DNA of 64,000 bases from Dimorphilus gyrociliatus (lineage: Eukaryota; Annelida; Polychaeta; Dinophilidae): positions 4,170,408 to 4,234,407 of the forward strand of contig CAJFCJ010000006.1 of NCBI GenBank assembly GCA_904063045.1, in the 5' to 3' direction. Positions within the stretch are counted from its first letter, which is position 1. Each line of letters begins with the position of its first letter. The notes below the pieces were generated by a model, which saw only the letters and a program-made list of their open reading frames with translations, was not told the origin of the DNA and made no database searches. This document shows positions 11,601 to 24,492 of this stretch, piece by piece. A program made the translations under genes and the position numbers.

Positions 11601-12353
11601 AAGTTCTAATTAACAAAATTAAGAGTGGTATAGTGGTGGTTGTAAACGGGGCGGGTAGAGAAAAGATTGGGACGGCATTGATCAATAAATCTTTTCAATG
11701 TTCATTTATAAATTAACATTTGCTGCCATTATTATTAGGAGTTTCCTAGTGAGGTAGTAAATATTCATTTTAAATATAATAGGCCTTTAAACATAATGCA
11801 TCAACGACGTTGTTCCAGTGACGCCATCTGCGGCGTAGATTGTGAACATTATTTTTTTTAAAATAAAGTTTATATAATTTCTTTTTGTATAGAGTATTGC
11901 ATTTTACGGCATGAGAAATTTTGCATTTCTTAGCTATTATTCTAAAAGAAAGCTACTAATTTTTTAATTTTTATTATTTAAAAAATTAAATCAACGACGT
12001 TTTTATCCCTTTACATTTTGGATAGTTTGTTTTAGTAGAAAGCTAGACTTTTTTTTTAAATATACTTCTTTTCATGTAGTTAATTGACACTGAGCAAGAT
12101 CTTGAAGAGATGGAAAAATGGATGGAAAATAATGGGGGAGGTAATCAGGCGGCTACAAGTTTAGGTATGTTAGCCTATATTGTATAATGAAGAAAATATT
12201 AATCATATATATATATGTGTTCTATTAGAATTTGACCAGTTCCTAGCCGCTAAGGCAGGAGGTACTGTTCCGGGTATTCCGGCAGCAGTAGGTTCTCGAC
12301 CTGTTGAACGCCAAATAAAGAAGGATGAAGATGATAAAATGTTTGCTTTGTGA
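8630..12353 (+). CDS. TOM1: TOM1 family VHS-GAT endosomal sorting adaptor
   Basis: About eleven exons encode roughly 455 residues. The VHS domain covers about 10-150 ([40 protein letters not shown]). The GAT domain covers about 205-290 ([35 protein letters not shown]). An acidic, clathrin-box-like DLLIDLGDD follows, then [11 protein letters not shown] and the C-terminal [13 protein letters not shown] and [10 protein letters not shown] blocks that are characteristic of TOM1/TOM1L rather than GGA, HRS or STAM. TOM1 binds ubiquitin, Tollip and clathrin on early endosomes and helps sort ubiquitylated cargo. Introns near 9457-9989, 10451-10833 and 10968-11372 are long for this window. Convergent with MRPL9, with 237 bases between the stops. 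Confidence 0.93.
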
Positions 12354-12590
12354 TTCAAGATCGAATTTTTGTTGATAACAGACTCTGATATATCACCCAC
12401 CCGTTCTAGTTTGTTTCAGTCCCTCTTTATCTAGTGCATTTTATCAGATGAAATTTTTAACTTTTTCTTTCCTTTCGCCATTAAAATACACTTAATTGAT
12501 GAATTCTAACTAGTCTAAAAAGATTATGTAACAATAAAATGTATTCCTATATAAGTATTGATATATCATTATTAGTTTTGTATAGAATAA

Positions 12591-13481
12591 TCAACTTGTT
12601 TCATTTTCTGGTAATTGTCCAATTTCAAATTTAAATTCATTCCAAACTTGCGGGAGAATAGGATTTTTTCCTTCACGCTCATCAAAGTAATGATGATACA
12701 CAAACATTTTTATAGGGATTGTATCAATTCCATTTACTGTTACGTTAATTGTATATTGTCCGGGCTCTACAATAGGTTCATCTGGTAGGCTTATACAATC
12801 CTGAGGAACTTGAGCACCGGCACATCGAAAAGCTACAAACACATTTTCTTTTGTAAGAGTCCAAGTTACTTTCGGATTCATAGGGACGTGCAAGTTCATC
12901 CTTCTAAGCCATCTAATTGTTTCTTGGCCAGTGAGAGTTTGTCTAGGTATATTTGCGTTTTCCTAAGACAAGATTAAGAATAAAATAAACAGCTGTTTTA
13001 AAACAATTAAAAAGAAATAAAAATTATTTTTACCTCTCTAAGTTTTTGTGTATTTTCTATGTTTTCTTCAGAGGCATATATAGCTTGTTTAGTAGGAGAA
13101 AGCGTGTTCCTAAACAAGTTTCTGTCAACTGGTAGAATATCGCCGGCATATCCCAAACCTTCAACGTGCCTTAGAAGAACGACATCTATTGGAGTTTCAA
13201 CTTCACTGTCATCGGTCGTTTCTATGATATCGTAAAGCAAATTCGTGTAGTTTGTCTCTAAATTTGGCCAAACATTTATGTCATTAAACTTGCGATCGAG
13301 ATTTTTATTCCTTCTCTCAACTATAACGGTGGTCTGAGGAGAAAGGATGTATAAATTGTAGTTTATCGGATAATTTTTTGAAAAAGATAAAATATTTTAC
13401 CCTTTTTGAATGCTTTAGTAAACTAGCACATCTATTCCGAGCGAATAGCAATCGTAAAGGTTGACGAATAGAAAGATTCAT
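12591..13481 (-). CDS. MRPL9: Mitochondrial large-subunit ribosomal protein bL9m
   Basis: Exons 13481-13401, 13333-13034 and 12962-12591 give 250 residues. The N terminus is Arg-rich and presequence-like (MNLSIRQPLRLLFARNR). Family landmarks are TTVIVERR near residue 28, VVLLRHVEGLGYAGD with KQAIYASEEN (the bL9 N-domain), and PGQYTINVTVNGIDTIPIKM near the end. It is a structural protein of the mitochondrial 39S subunit. The start is 172 bases from the divergent MED7 start, so the two very likely share a promoter. Confidence 0.92.
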
Positions 13482-13653
13482 CTTTCACGAGGTCTTTTCG
13501 ATAAAGCAACCTTGACCTTAACTGGCAGTCACCGGTCGAAGAGTAAACGGTTACCGCTTTTTATTGAAGTTAAGCAGACGACATAGGACAAGGGAGAAAG
13601 GGATAATCAGAAAAATTGAACTGTTTTGTGTTTTTTGGGACTCAGATATCTAA

Positions 13654-14340
13654 ATGGCTGTTAATCAACAACAACAAGCCGTCAGTGCCCTTCCTCTACC
13701 GCCGATTTTCTACCAAGGCTATACAAATGAAAATATTGAGAAGGGAAGGGCCCCACAACCCCCACGGCCACCTAAACCTTACGAGCCCTATTCGTGCTTC
13801 GGCTTTAATTACGGTGGACCAAACGATGGACAAATAGTGCCGCCATTGGAAACTCAAAACGTAAAGAGGCTTCACCCGCAAAATTATGAACATAGACGGG
13901 AGTTGATAAAAATGAATCACTCTCTTCTTTGTGCTGTTTTAGACTTGTTGCAAATTTTAGTGACTTCGGCAGATAGCCCTCAAAGGACACAGAAACTTAG
14001 CGATATCTATCTTATACTCATACATATGCAACATTTAATTAATGAACTTCGGCCAGTGCAGGCGCGGGATGCGCTTGCAGCAATGATGCAAAGGCAGGTG
14101 AAAGCAACAAGAGAAGCTGTCCTATCAATAACAAGAGTTATGAATAAAGCTGCTAATTTTGTAAATAAAGCAATTTGCAATGTAAACGTAACATCGGCCA
14201 CAAATAGCATCTATCCTACATTTATAAAAACAGAAGTTGAGGAAGAAAAGAAACCTTCTATTATTACAGATGAATCAGAATTAAAAAATGAATTAATGTG
14301 TTCTATCATAGACAATTTAGACCGCGAGGGTTTACTATAA
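13654..14340 (+). CDS. MED7: Mediator complex subunit 7
   Basis: A single exon of 228 codons with no intron in the coding region. Landmarks are the Pro-rich start (VSALPLPPIFYQGYTNENI), PQPPRPPKPYEPYSCFG, the block RLHPQNYEHRRELIKMNHS, and the helical hairpin DLLQILVTSADSPQRTQKL through LINELRPVQARDALAAMMQ. MED7 pairs with MED21 to form the hinge of the Mediator middle module that links transcription factors to RNA polymerase II. The C-terminal 40 residues are acidic (TEVEEEKKPS) and less conserved. Confidence 0.96.
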   Translation: MAVNQQQQAVSALPLPPIFYQGYTNENIEKGRAPQPPRPPKPYEPYSCFGFNYGGPNDGQIVPPLETQNVKRLHPQNYEHRRELIKMNHSLLCAVLDLLQILVTSADSPQRTQKLSDIYLILIHMQHLINELRPVQARDALAAMMQRQVKATREAVLSITRVMNKAANFVNKAICNVNVTSATNSIYPTFIKTEVEEEKKPSIITDESELKNELMCSIIDNLDREGLL

Positions 14341-16071
14341 AAGATATTCAAGAAAGGAAAACAAATCGAATTATTAAAAAAAAAGGAAAAAAAAATAAAT
14401 GAGAGGAAAAGAAATAATAAAGATTTATTACATTATATTTATGAGAGATTATTTATATTTTAATTTCCTTTTTGCGCCTTTTTTTTTCAAATAATGTTCG
14501 AAAAAAGCTTTTGAATTATTTATGCTCTTCTGCCTATCATTGTACAATATTTATTTGTATTGTTGTACATAAGTTTTTTTGTATAGTTTTTAAAATATTT
14601 TACTCAATAATGTTTATCCTATAAATTGTTATAAAACAGTTTTCTATGTAATGTTCTGTATTATAACAAAAAACTAATCTGATTTTTGGGTTAGTGTTTG
14701 GTTTGTATTAAAAAAAAAGAAAAAAAAATTAAGTGTTTGATGGTTGTGTTTGCCTTCTCTTAATCATAGTTATCAATTCTATCCTCAAATATCATACGAC
14801 ACCTGTCCTCCTCCCGTGTTGGTTTGTCCCCCTCCCTTCTGTTGTTCTTTTTTATATCTCAATTAATTTATGAATTTTCGTGTTCTTTTTAAAAAAAAAT
14901 GTTTAAAAATCAAACAAAGGGATCGATTACAATACCTTTATTTCTCCTATTGCTTCTTCTTTTTAATATTTTCAGGATGTATCATAATCTTTCTACCAAT
15001 ATTTATTACATATCTTGTGGAAAGCTATAATAATGTAGATGGAGTTACTAGTTAAAGCTGCCTATACCTTGCCTCGCATACAGTAGAGCATAAAATCATC
15101 ATATCTTAAATATATCATTAGAGTAAATATCTTCAGAAATTTCGCTACTTAGTGTCTTAAGATACAGAGTTATACTGGATATAAAATATATATTATTAGA
15201 ATGAGTCTTATATTCTAAAACTATAAATTGCTGTAAAAGACAAACAAACAGTCATATTAACATTCTGTAAATAATATCTATATTTCTACGCCTGTTCTTT
15301 CATTTAATAAATTTCACATCAATTTATCGTCAAAGTGTAACTCTATGACTTTTTATGTTATATTTATGAAAATAATAATCTATTCATGTATATTCATATT
15401 AATCAACTGTTAAATATTCTTTCATTTTTCATTATTGTTATCTAGCTTATATACAGGACAAGTTTAAACAAGAAGATAGGGAAGAATAAGATTGTCATTG
15501 TAGATAGAAAACCAATATAAAAGCCAGATATGGTGAGGATATTGAGAAAAATTTTTTACGTGATAAATAAAAAAAATCTTTGAATAGGCTAAAAATATAA
15601 TAAATTTGATCAATCTTCGCTTATTACTTCCATTGGTTGTTGTTGTTTGGTCATTTAGTCCCAAAAATTACAAATATTGTTGAGTATGTTTAATTACGTC
15701 ATCTCATTTCTAGAATGACATAGTCCTGGTTTGGTTGACTTTGAGCGTTACTTCAATTTTATTAGTTTTCTTCTTATTTTTGAATCAATATACAATTGAG
15801 TTTGGTGCATACTTGAAAAACATAATCTATAAATAGAGAATGAGATATTGTAAAACACTCTTTCAATTTTTAGATTAGTGCCTGGGAATCGTTATAAGCC
15901 TATCTATTTAGATCATACCATTTGATCAAAAACTAGTTTTATTAGACTTTATCAATATGACATTGAAAAAAAAGACCTACTTTCTGGCTTTTGGTACATT
16001 CAGACCTTGGAATTAAATAATTTAAAATTTAGCAAGTTTCTTTCTCAATATTTTCTTCTGACTGGGTTAAA
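14341..16071. other. 1.7-kb intergenic region, no gene recognised
   Basis: Contains the T-rich MED7 3' region (A-runs at 14370-14400 and 14710-14730) and low-complexity AT DNA. Open frames on both strands are short and have no recognisable features. The last few hundred bases presumably hold the promoter of the GMC oxidoreductase. No TATA box or clear motif was seen. Confidence 0.5.
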
Positions 16072-17970
16072 ATGAAATCGCTAATTGCTACTTTAATTAT
16101 AGCATATATAGGCTATTATGTATTGGTAGATTATAAGGAGAGAATACAAACTATAGACTCTAGTGATGATGAATATGACTATATTGTTGTTGGAGCTGGA
16201 TCGACTGGTTTGTAGTAGTACTTAACACCAACAGTTTATACGTTTATCGTATTTTTTATCCTCTTTTCGCATAAAGGTAGTGTTTTGGCTAATCGGTTGA
16301 GCGAGAACAAGAATATAAAAGTTTTACTTTTAGAAGCCGGTCAGGATATATCAAACGAGGATTTACCTAAAACCCCTATATCTTTTCCTCGCTTGCAGGG
16401 AGAATCTTATGACTGGAATTTTACAATAGCTCCTCAACAGTATTCCGGTTCTCCTCATATAGGCAAACAAACATTCCACCCGAGAGGAAAATGCTTAGGT
16501 GGATCTTCAAGATTAAATGCTATGCTTTACGTTAGAGGAAATCGACTTGATTACGACTCATGGGCAGAGAATGGTGCCAAAGGTTGGAGCTACGAAGAAG
16601 TTTTACCTCTTTTTAAAAAATCTGAGAGTAACACAAAACCTAATATTTCATTAAAATATCGCGGTCGGGAAGGACCACTTCACGTTGGTGATTTTCCCAG
16701 AGGAGAGGGTTGTAAACATTTTATAGACGCTGCAGTTGAATCAGGATTTGTAGAGAGGGATTTTAATGCAGAATACCAGGAAAATAGTGTCTGGGCCTTA
16801 GAGGGAACAATTAAAAATGGGATAAGGCATTCAACGGACGAAGCATTTCTGAGACAGGCATCTGCTAGACCTAATTTACATATATTACCTGGAGCACATG
16901 TTACAAAGATTCTTATAAATGATAAAAAAGTTGCAAAAGGTGTTGAATACGTGAAAAATGGCAAAATAGTAAAGACAATGGCTCGAAAGGAAATTATATT
17001 GAGTGCAGGAGCTTATGGATCAGCAACCATTTTAATGCTTTCTGGAGTGGGACCAGAAGCGCATCTAAAAGATTTAGGAATACCAGTTATTAAAAATCTT
17101 CCTGTTGGAGAAAATCTCCAGGATCACGTTCACTTTCCAATTGTAGTTGGAGTCGACGAACCCATAAGCAACGAATTGAAAGAAGCTGAAGGAATCTTTT
17201 CCACCTTAAATTATAAGCTCTTTGGAAAAGGCTATTTAGGTAGTCCTGGTCTTGAAGCAGCTGTTTTCACAGATTTACCAGCTGCTAAACAACCGCCGCT
17301 AATTCAATTGCATTACTTTGGTACACATTTTGGTGCAAATGAAGAAATAATGAAGCTATGGTTTCGAAACATAAATCACGGAAAAGATTTCCAGAAACAA
17401 TATGCAAAGAATTTATTAAATAAAAATGCAGTTTCAATATTTCCATGTCTTTTACATCCTAAAAGTAAAGGAACGATTAAACTCGCGTCTGCAAACCCTT
17501 TCGATTATCCAATAATCAACCCAAGAAGTTTGATGGAAGACGAAGACGTTGAAGTATTGTTAAGCAGCGTTCGATTAGTTCAAAAGTTGGTCGGAACGAA
17601 ATCTTTTAAAAAAATTGGAGGTAAAATTATAAATACGCCAACATTCGGCTGTGAGGTAAGACACGGGTTTCATATCATTAAATGTCTTATTCATTTAACA
17701 TCTTTCCGACAGCATTTGAAATACGATTCGGATGATTATTGGAGATGTCATATTCGAAATGAGCTTTCTACTGTATATCACCCAGTTGGAACTTGCAAAA
17801 TGGGATCTATAAATGATCCCACTGTGGTTGTTGACCCAGAGTTAAAGGTCAAAGGTATAACTGGCCTAAGAGTTGCAGATGCTTCAATTATGCCTACATT
17901 ACCGTCTGGTAATACTAACGCTCCCTGTATTATGGTAGGAGAAAAAGCGGCTCAGTTAATATTGAAATAA
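16072..17970 (+). CDS. GMC-family FAD oxidoreductase (glucose/choline dehydrogenase-like)
   Basis: Exons 16072-16207, 16277-17655 and 17713-17970 give 590 residues. It starts with a hydrophobic signal or anchor (KSLIATLIIAYIGYYVLV), then the FAD Rossmann motif YIVVGAGSTGSVLANR and KVLLLEAG. GMC signature 1 is GGSSRLNAMLYVRGNRLDYD. Signature 2 is GAYGSATILMLSGVGP. The catalytic His lies in TVYHPVGTCKMGS, and the partner Asn in PSGNTNAPCIM near the end. The family oxidises alcohols, sugars or ecdysone-like sterols. The substrate cannot be read here. The closest relatives are animal secreted GMCs. A 57-base segment (17656-17712, GTAAGA...CGACAG) has intron ends but is in frame and stop-free; removing it restores the family-typical FGCEHLKYDSDDYW, so it is treated as an intron. 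Convergent with the cyclase beta gene. Confidence 0.9.
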
Positions 17971-18234
17971 TTATCTTTAATTTATTTTTCAATGTGCGAC
18001 TATTCTCTAATTTAAATTGTTTTGACAACAAAGATTTTTGTGATTATTGTCGTTTATAGAATTTATCTTTTTGCTGAAGTGCCATATTATTTTCGTGCGA
18101 GGAATAACAACGTTAAATATTAATTAAACGGTATAATTGAAAGAGAAATAATAGGAGAAAGTATTCTTTTTGTGCGTAATAATATCAATCTTTTCATTGT
18201 TTTCTGAAATAAGTGGTTTTTTGTTTCATAATGA

Positions 18235-20611
18235 TTATTTTTTCCACGATTTCCTTGTTAGGAACCAGCATTTCATGTCATTTTCTCTTCCTTTCATTTT
18301 CACTGTCCCGCGATACTCGAACTGGAAATCTGGATCGTAACATTTTTCGCTCTGTAATAATTTGTACGCATCTTCCGAGACATTTATTTTCCCTTTAGTT
18401 CCAGTTGTTTCTGTTCTACTTGTAAGGTTAACTGTATTTCCGAAAAGACAGTAACGAGGCATTCTAGTTCCAATAACACCTTTTTAATGAGGACAGAAAA
18501 AACATAATGAAGATTATTCAAACTTTTGCGTTTAAAAAAAACCTTTTACCTGTCACGACTTCACCTGAATGAATACCGACAGTAATTTGTAAAGGTTTAC
18601 CGTCCGGGTCATTTGTATTCTTTATAGTTTCCATCATATCTAATGCCAATAGTGCTATATTCCTTGAATGATCAGGACATTCTTCCGGCAGTCCACTTAC
18701 AGCCATATATTTATCACCGACTGTTTCAACTTTATATACGGCTGGATGCTTTAAAGGATCGATTAATTCGTCAAATTTTGTATAACAATCGTTCAATAGT
18801 TTTATTATTTTTGCCGCACCATTTACGTCCGAATTTCTTGAACTAAACTCATCGAAGCCAACGATTCCGCTAAATAAGATAGTTACAAGATTATATTTAT
18901 ACGGTTCAACTGGATTTTGTTGCCGAAGTTCATTAGCGACCGACGGTGGGAGAACGGAATACATAAGATTGTCTGTTTTTTGTTTTTCGCTTTCCAAGTC
19001 TCTTCTCGCTTGTTTAAGATCATCAGTTAAAATTTCTAGATTCTGGGTAAGTTTATACTCAGCCTGAAAATTCTCGGACAAAAGAAGAAGATCTCTGGTT
19101 GCGTCATGAACAGGTATGTCACCAACGTGTAAACCTTTCTTCAAAAGATCATCAAGTGAGGCAACACATGGTGAACCCAAAAAAAGAATCGAATCTTCCT
19201 TAATAATATATGTCATTTGACCTTTGATCCGCAAATCCGCTATTTGAGATATTTGACTGTCAATTGCTGCTGTTTGTTTTATTTTCATTACATATACTGT
19301 ATTTATATGAGCAAGGATTGACTGAAAGTCATAATTCATATTTGGTCTGATCATCTCGAATAAGTGAAATATTTCTTTGTTAATGTACTTTTTAAACAAT
19401 CTGGCAAGTGTGTCACCCATTTCGATGATTCTCATCTTATTATCAATTACGAAATGAAAAGGGAAAGCATTACAAATCGTTCTTCCTTTGATTTTTTTGT
19501 TGTGTGCAACTAGAGCTTTTAATTCAGACTCCATAGCGTTCGATAATCTTCTTGTACTACCGTCTTTTTTCTCTTCAATTAGAAATTGAACATGATCTAT
19601 GCCATCTTCTCCCTTTGCCTTATAAATGCTTACGTCAACTTCTGTTGAATGTAATTCTTCTGAAACTGCTTTAACTATACCAATTACAATATGTTCCAGT
19701 CCATCTCTTTCAGATGTGTAATGTAGTATTGTGGCGCCATCTGATTCACGTTCACTCACCCTGAGAAAGAAATGAATAAGCAGATAAATATTCGAGGAAA
19801 AGAGCATCATGAGCCGTTGATCATTCTGATGTTAATTTCAGCTTTAAGATGATCAAGTATTCTTTTAAGGACTAATATTTTACAAGTAACTCTCTGTGGA
19901 GAGGGATTAGCGAAGAACATCATTACCTGAAATGAGGAGCTTTCATCCCCGGATAAATAGTACCCAGATGATCGTGGAGGGCATCAAGATTTTGCAGGAA
20001 GTCCCTAACTGTCGAACCAAGAACCTTGAGAGAGAATAAAGCTTATTATTATTAATGAGAAAGGAAATAAGTGTAAATTTTTAATTTATAGTCTCTTTTT
20101 AATACTAAACCATCAATATTTTGTCATAGCCTTGCTCTTGACAAAACTTAAAGAAAACTCGTCCAAATAGTTCTAAAATGTTGTTTGCTGATATCCCTAT
20201 TTAATGAAACATAGGAAAAAATGTAATTACTCTTAATAGACGATTATAGTAATGTTGTTTAATCATTAAAAAAAAAAGGAATCTTCTATTAATAAGGAGG
20301 TCCCTGGAAGTAAATGCTATTATTTATGGCTACCTAGTATTTTTTCGGCTGCTCCAACTAAATTATAGGACATGGAATCGCAATATATTTGCCTGTGAAG
20401 AAATTCCCCTTCCATGGATACATTTGCCTCCTTCTTTATCTTCTCCCATGTCTCTTCTCCAAAATTTCTCAAAACCAGCAATTGTAAAGCGTGATTAACA
20501 AAGCCATACTAATAATTGGAAAAACGAAGAAATAACAATGGAATAAATAAAGTTAATTAATTAATAACCAAAGATAAAAGGAGTTAGAAAGTAGAAAGTA
20601 TTACGTACCAT
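18235..20611 (-). CDS. GUCY1B1: Soluble guanylate cyclase beta-1 subunit
   Basis: Six coding exons: 20611-20609 (ATG only), 20508-20334, 20196-20111, 20024-19927, 19760-18550 and 18479-18235; 605 residues against about 619 in human. The order is H-NOX domain with [15 protein letters not shown], whose His is the proximal haem ligand, and the YxSxR haem-propionate motif (YTSER); then a PAS-like HNOBA domain; a coiled coil; and the class III cyclase domain ([49 protein letters not shown]). As in other beta subunits, the domain needs the alpha partner to make GTP into cGMP. NO binding to the haem activates the enzyme. The haem His and YxSxR are intact, so NO sensing is expected. The alpha gene lies 442 bases upstream on the same strand. 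Confidence 0.96.
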
Positions 20612-20659
20612 AACTTTCTTCAACGACTTGCGTCTATATGACGTTTGATAGCTTGGAAA

Positions 20660-20669
20660 CGCCCTCTAG
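20660..20669. promoter_or_regulatory. CTCF-like core between the two cyclase genes
   Basis: CGCCCTCTAG, followed by AGAGAG, lies about 50 bases upstream of the beta start codon in the 442-base spacer. It resembles the reverse-complement core of animal CTCF sites. A match this short is weak evidence. Confidence 0.2.
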
Positions 20670-21053
20670 AGAGCTTTTTTTGTAATTCTTTTTCCTCTCT
20701 CTTTCTCTTCCTCGTTTTGTCTATTTTCGGTTTTTTTTTATGTGCTAAGTGATATTAGAACTTAAGGAGTTGAGAGTGCGAGAAAGAGAGGGGTGTATAA
20801 CTCCTTTAAATGATAATCTGAGGAGTGGAGAAATATCGAATGTATCTGATTGCTAATTAACGTAATTAAAGACAGGAAAAAGCGGAATAAAGAAAGTGAA
20901 GTAATAAGACTTTCGTTTTCTAAGATACTTTACACGAGAATTAGAAACTTATATATCTTTATATACAGATGAATATGTATTTTTTGTTACAAGGTGCACT
21001 AGACATTCTTTATTTTTCATACAAAATCGAATATAAGACTATATCTAAGGAGT

Positions 21054-24000
21054 TTATGATATTGGGAAGTACTCTTTCATTGCTGCTTCAGTGTGAAGTT
21101 CAATACAACTTTCATCCGAAACCGTAGAATGCTTGTAGGATTGAAGGAAGTAACCTATACCTTCACCTGCAGGAAAGCCTTTTGGTAAATCCTCCTTTCT
21201 TCTTGGCACGAACGAGAAACCCTTTGTATTTTCTACCAGTCTGTTTGCATAGAATTTTCATTGTAGATATTTAGTAATAAGATAAATAAAAGAACTTTAA
21301 CATCCTTTTGACGAAATGCAGATCATTAAAAATGATTTGGGTATCGAACGATAATTCAATTTTTTTCGTATAAATTATGGAATTATTTTTAATGGAAGTG
21401 GGCGTTTTTTTTACGAGTTTATTTAAAAATAATAGCCTTACCTATAAGTCGTTGGACTAACATTTGTTTTCATGGCTTCGCTACCAGATTCAAATTTGTT
21501 TGCTAAAGTAACATTATTACCAAATAAACAATATCGAGGCATTTTCTTTCCAACAACACCTTTAATAGGTAAATTATATTAAATTCATTTGTTTATTTTT
21601 AATTTAAAACAGTTAAAACATATTTATACTAATATATACCAGCCATAACGGGTCCAGAATGAACTCCAATGCGCATCTGTCGGAATAATTTACATAATTA
21701 GGTGGCATTGATAAAATTAATCTATATCCTATTAGATATTAGATATTTAATTAATAGGAACTTAGTGAAAAACATTAAAATCAATAGAAAGCAAATTAAT
21801 ATGTTTTAGATTAGTATTTATAATTTTAACTATAATTAAATCTACAGACTAAAATGCCATGATGAGCATAAATAATGTCAAGTCTAATGTCAAATAAAAT
21901 AAACCTATTGATAGGTAAAGTCTATACAGTATATATATATATATATATATATAGTATAATAGTTTACAGCAGAATACAGTAGGAAGGAGATAGATAAATC
22001 GCTCCTTCCCCTTGGGCAATATTATAAGGAATAATCAGTGGCGTCTAAACAAATACAGTCTAATTCGTAAAATTTGAGCGAGAAAGGAGGTGAAAGGAAT
22101 AAGAAATGTGTATTGAACTAACCCTGATGGGTCTACTATCATGAGTTTTAACTTTGCCGGCAGCATTGAGCATCTCTAAAGCCATCCAACAAATCTGTTG
22201 TGCGTGGTATTTGCTTGTTTTGTGTAGACCTCCGGCGACGCAATATGCATCTCCGATAGTTTCTATCTAAAAGTTTATGACACTATACTATTATCAATGA
22301 CTATAGGCATTTCAGGAGAAAAGGGAAATTTTAATACATTTGCAAATTATAGCATACATACTTTATAAATATCTAATTTTTCACAAGCAGCATCACATAG
22401 AGTGTATAAAGCGCTGAGCATTCGAATAACCTGAAAAGGCGTGGCTGTAGAACAAATACTTGTAAATCCAACAAGATCTGAGAAAAGCATTGTTACATCT
22501 TCGAGATTCGATGGAACAACTTCATTTCCTGTTTTTAGTTTTAATGATTAAACCATTTTCATTGGAGTTAATTATTTAAAATCCCCAATAGCTAAAGGGA
22601 ATAGGTGGAAAGAACAAGTTAAAAAGGAAAGAGAGAAGACTTTTATCTCCTTTGGGAATATAGAACCGAATACGTTTATCATCTTAATCTTCCTCCTCCC
22701 TCATTAAGAGGACGAACAGCGCAAAAAGGAAATTGGTTTGCTCTACTTCTTCTACTTAATTCCAAAAAAATTGTGGTGCTACTCACCTAGCCACAATTCC
22801 TTAGCAATATTCTCTGGAAATATTAAATTTAATAATTCTACATTCTTTTCTTTCTCCACTTCAACCGCTTTACAAGCCTCTTCTACTTCGGCGTTAAGTC
22901 GCTCCATTCTTTTCTTTAGACCATCTTGAGCTTTTGATTGTTCCCCTACGAGAATGACATCTCTTGTTGCGTCATGAATAGGTACATCCGATATAAATAT
23001 GCCATTGCCAATCAATTGATCTAATCCAGCAACTACGGGAGAACCAAGAAATAGATAGCTGTCGCATTCTTCAACAAAAAGGAATTGACCCTTCAACTTC
23101 AATTTCTATTCAGATTTTGAATGAAGAAAAATTTTATTATCTATTTACAAGCTTATCTAGATTTATTTGTCAATCAATGATGACCAAATTACCTGGGCAA
23201 CAACGGCAAGACCGTTTTCCGAGTTGAAATTAAGATGGCTTTGAGAACCAAATCGAAGTTGTATTTCAAAGGGAACATTCGTATTTGACGCAATCGTTTG
23301 AGGTATGATCATATCAATTTGAGGTTGAACGATAGAGAAATACTTAGCAAAGTGTACCTGATGTTGAAAGTCGTGGAGCTGTAATATTCTAGACAAAGCA
23401 GATCCTAGTTGTTCAATTAAGAGATCCTTGTTGAGCATGAGATGAAACGGTAGTATTTCACACATTGTTGCCATATCAATGGGATAGTCTAACTTTGATG
23501 GAGTGTTGTCCTTTGGGCGATTTTTGCATGTTACTCTATAGACAACAACTGTCTCCTTGTCTTCGGCGATTTTCATGTCAATTTCTTCTCCGAAAACGAA
23601 AGTTGCCAAATGAATGAAGAATTGCTGATAGAAAGTGGATAATTTCTCCTCTATAAAATTTGCTCGTACATAAAAACTTCCATCAGAGTCATGATTAAAA
23701 CAAACAAAAGAATTTGAACAACTGCTCTTCGATGGTCTTAGACCGTTTAAATTCGATATTAATTGACGAATTGAACATCCAATCGACCTTATTCTTTGTT
23801 TATGCTCGGTTACAAAATTTTTACAATACTCTTCTGCTGTTTCGTTGTCGTTTAACTGTAGGGAAAAAGCGAAATGCAAATGAACTGACTTCTCATTAGG
23901 AAAGCCGGAAACCGAATGTTTTCTATTTCAATTTAAAGAATGTTACTGTTAAAAGTAAATTTCTCCAACATGACTTTAAATGATGAAATTTCATAAAAAT

Positions 24001-24492
24001 GCCCAGTTTTCAAGAGCGAAAAAGGAGTGTTTATGAGCTCATTGTAAATTAATACAGCAAGAAGGAAAAATACAATAAATAGTAAAAGAGAAATCAATGG
24101 GATAGGAAGAGAGGAGGAAAGTTGAAAGAAATTGAAGAGTGAGAGGAAAGGAGGTATAGAGAATAAAAACGAGGAAAAGATATAGATATGTAGGGAAGGG
24201 ATAGGTGAAAAAAGAACGAGGCTGACAAACAGAAAGAACGATACTACGAAAAAATCGATCAAATAAGACTTACAGACGGTTGAACGATTGAAGCTACCGT
24301 CTTTTGTAATGTGGATAACTGCAATTGGTCACCCTCCTTCGTTTCTTCATCATCCTTACACGCCATCCAGCCGAATTTAGTGTCTTCCGGAACGTCTCCC
24401 TCCGGCTTGTCCTCGTTATAGGCAATCTTTGCCGGAATTAGGACGCCCACTTGCGTTTTAAAACGACGGCGGCAGCATAGAAAGAACGCCAT
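21054..24492 (-). CDS. GUCY1A: Soluble guanylate cyclase alpha subunit
   Basis: Eight coding exons: 24492-24274, 23855-23193, 23105-22787, 22528-22362, 22266-22123, 21676-21640, 21559-21442 and 21240-21054; 617 residues. A divergent H-NOX-like N terminus without a recognisable haem His is followed by the HNOBA/PAS region ([40 protein letters not shown]), a coiled coil ([20 protein letters not shown]) and the cyclase domain ([49 protein letters not shown]). The Asp of [10 protein letters not shown] and the second Asp of ETIGDAY are the metal-binding residues that the alpha subunit supplies to the shared active site. The short N terminus (no long alpha-1-type extension) fits an invertebrate alpha. 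The ATG directly follows a TTTTCAG acceptor, so a 5' untranslated exon lies upstream. Confidence 0.95.
21930..21952. repeat. (AT)n microsatellite
   Basis: Uninterrupted AT dinucleotides directly after TATACAGT, inside an intron of the alpha cyclase gene. Confidence 0.9.

Noticed and set aside
14007-14210. Minus-strand open frames opposite MED7
   Set aside because: Antisense shadows of a well-supported coding exon.
23933-24262. 109-codon minus-strand open frame rich in Phe/Leu/Ser
   Set aside because: Lies in the first intron of the alpha cyclase gene, low complexity, no family motif.
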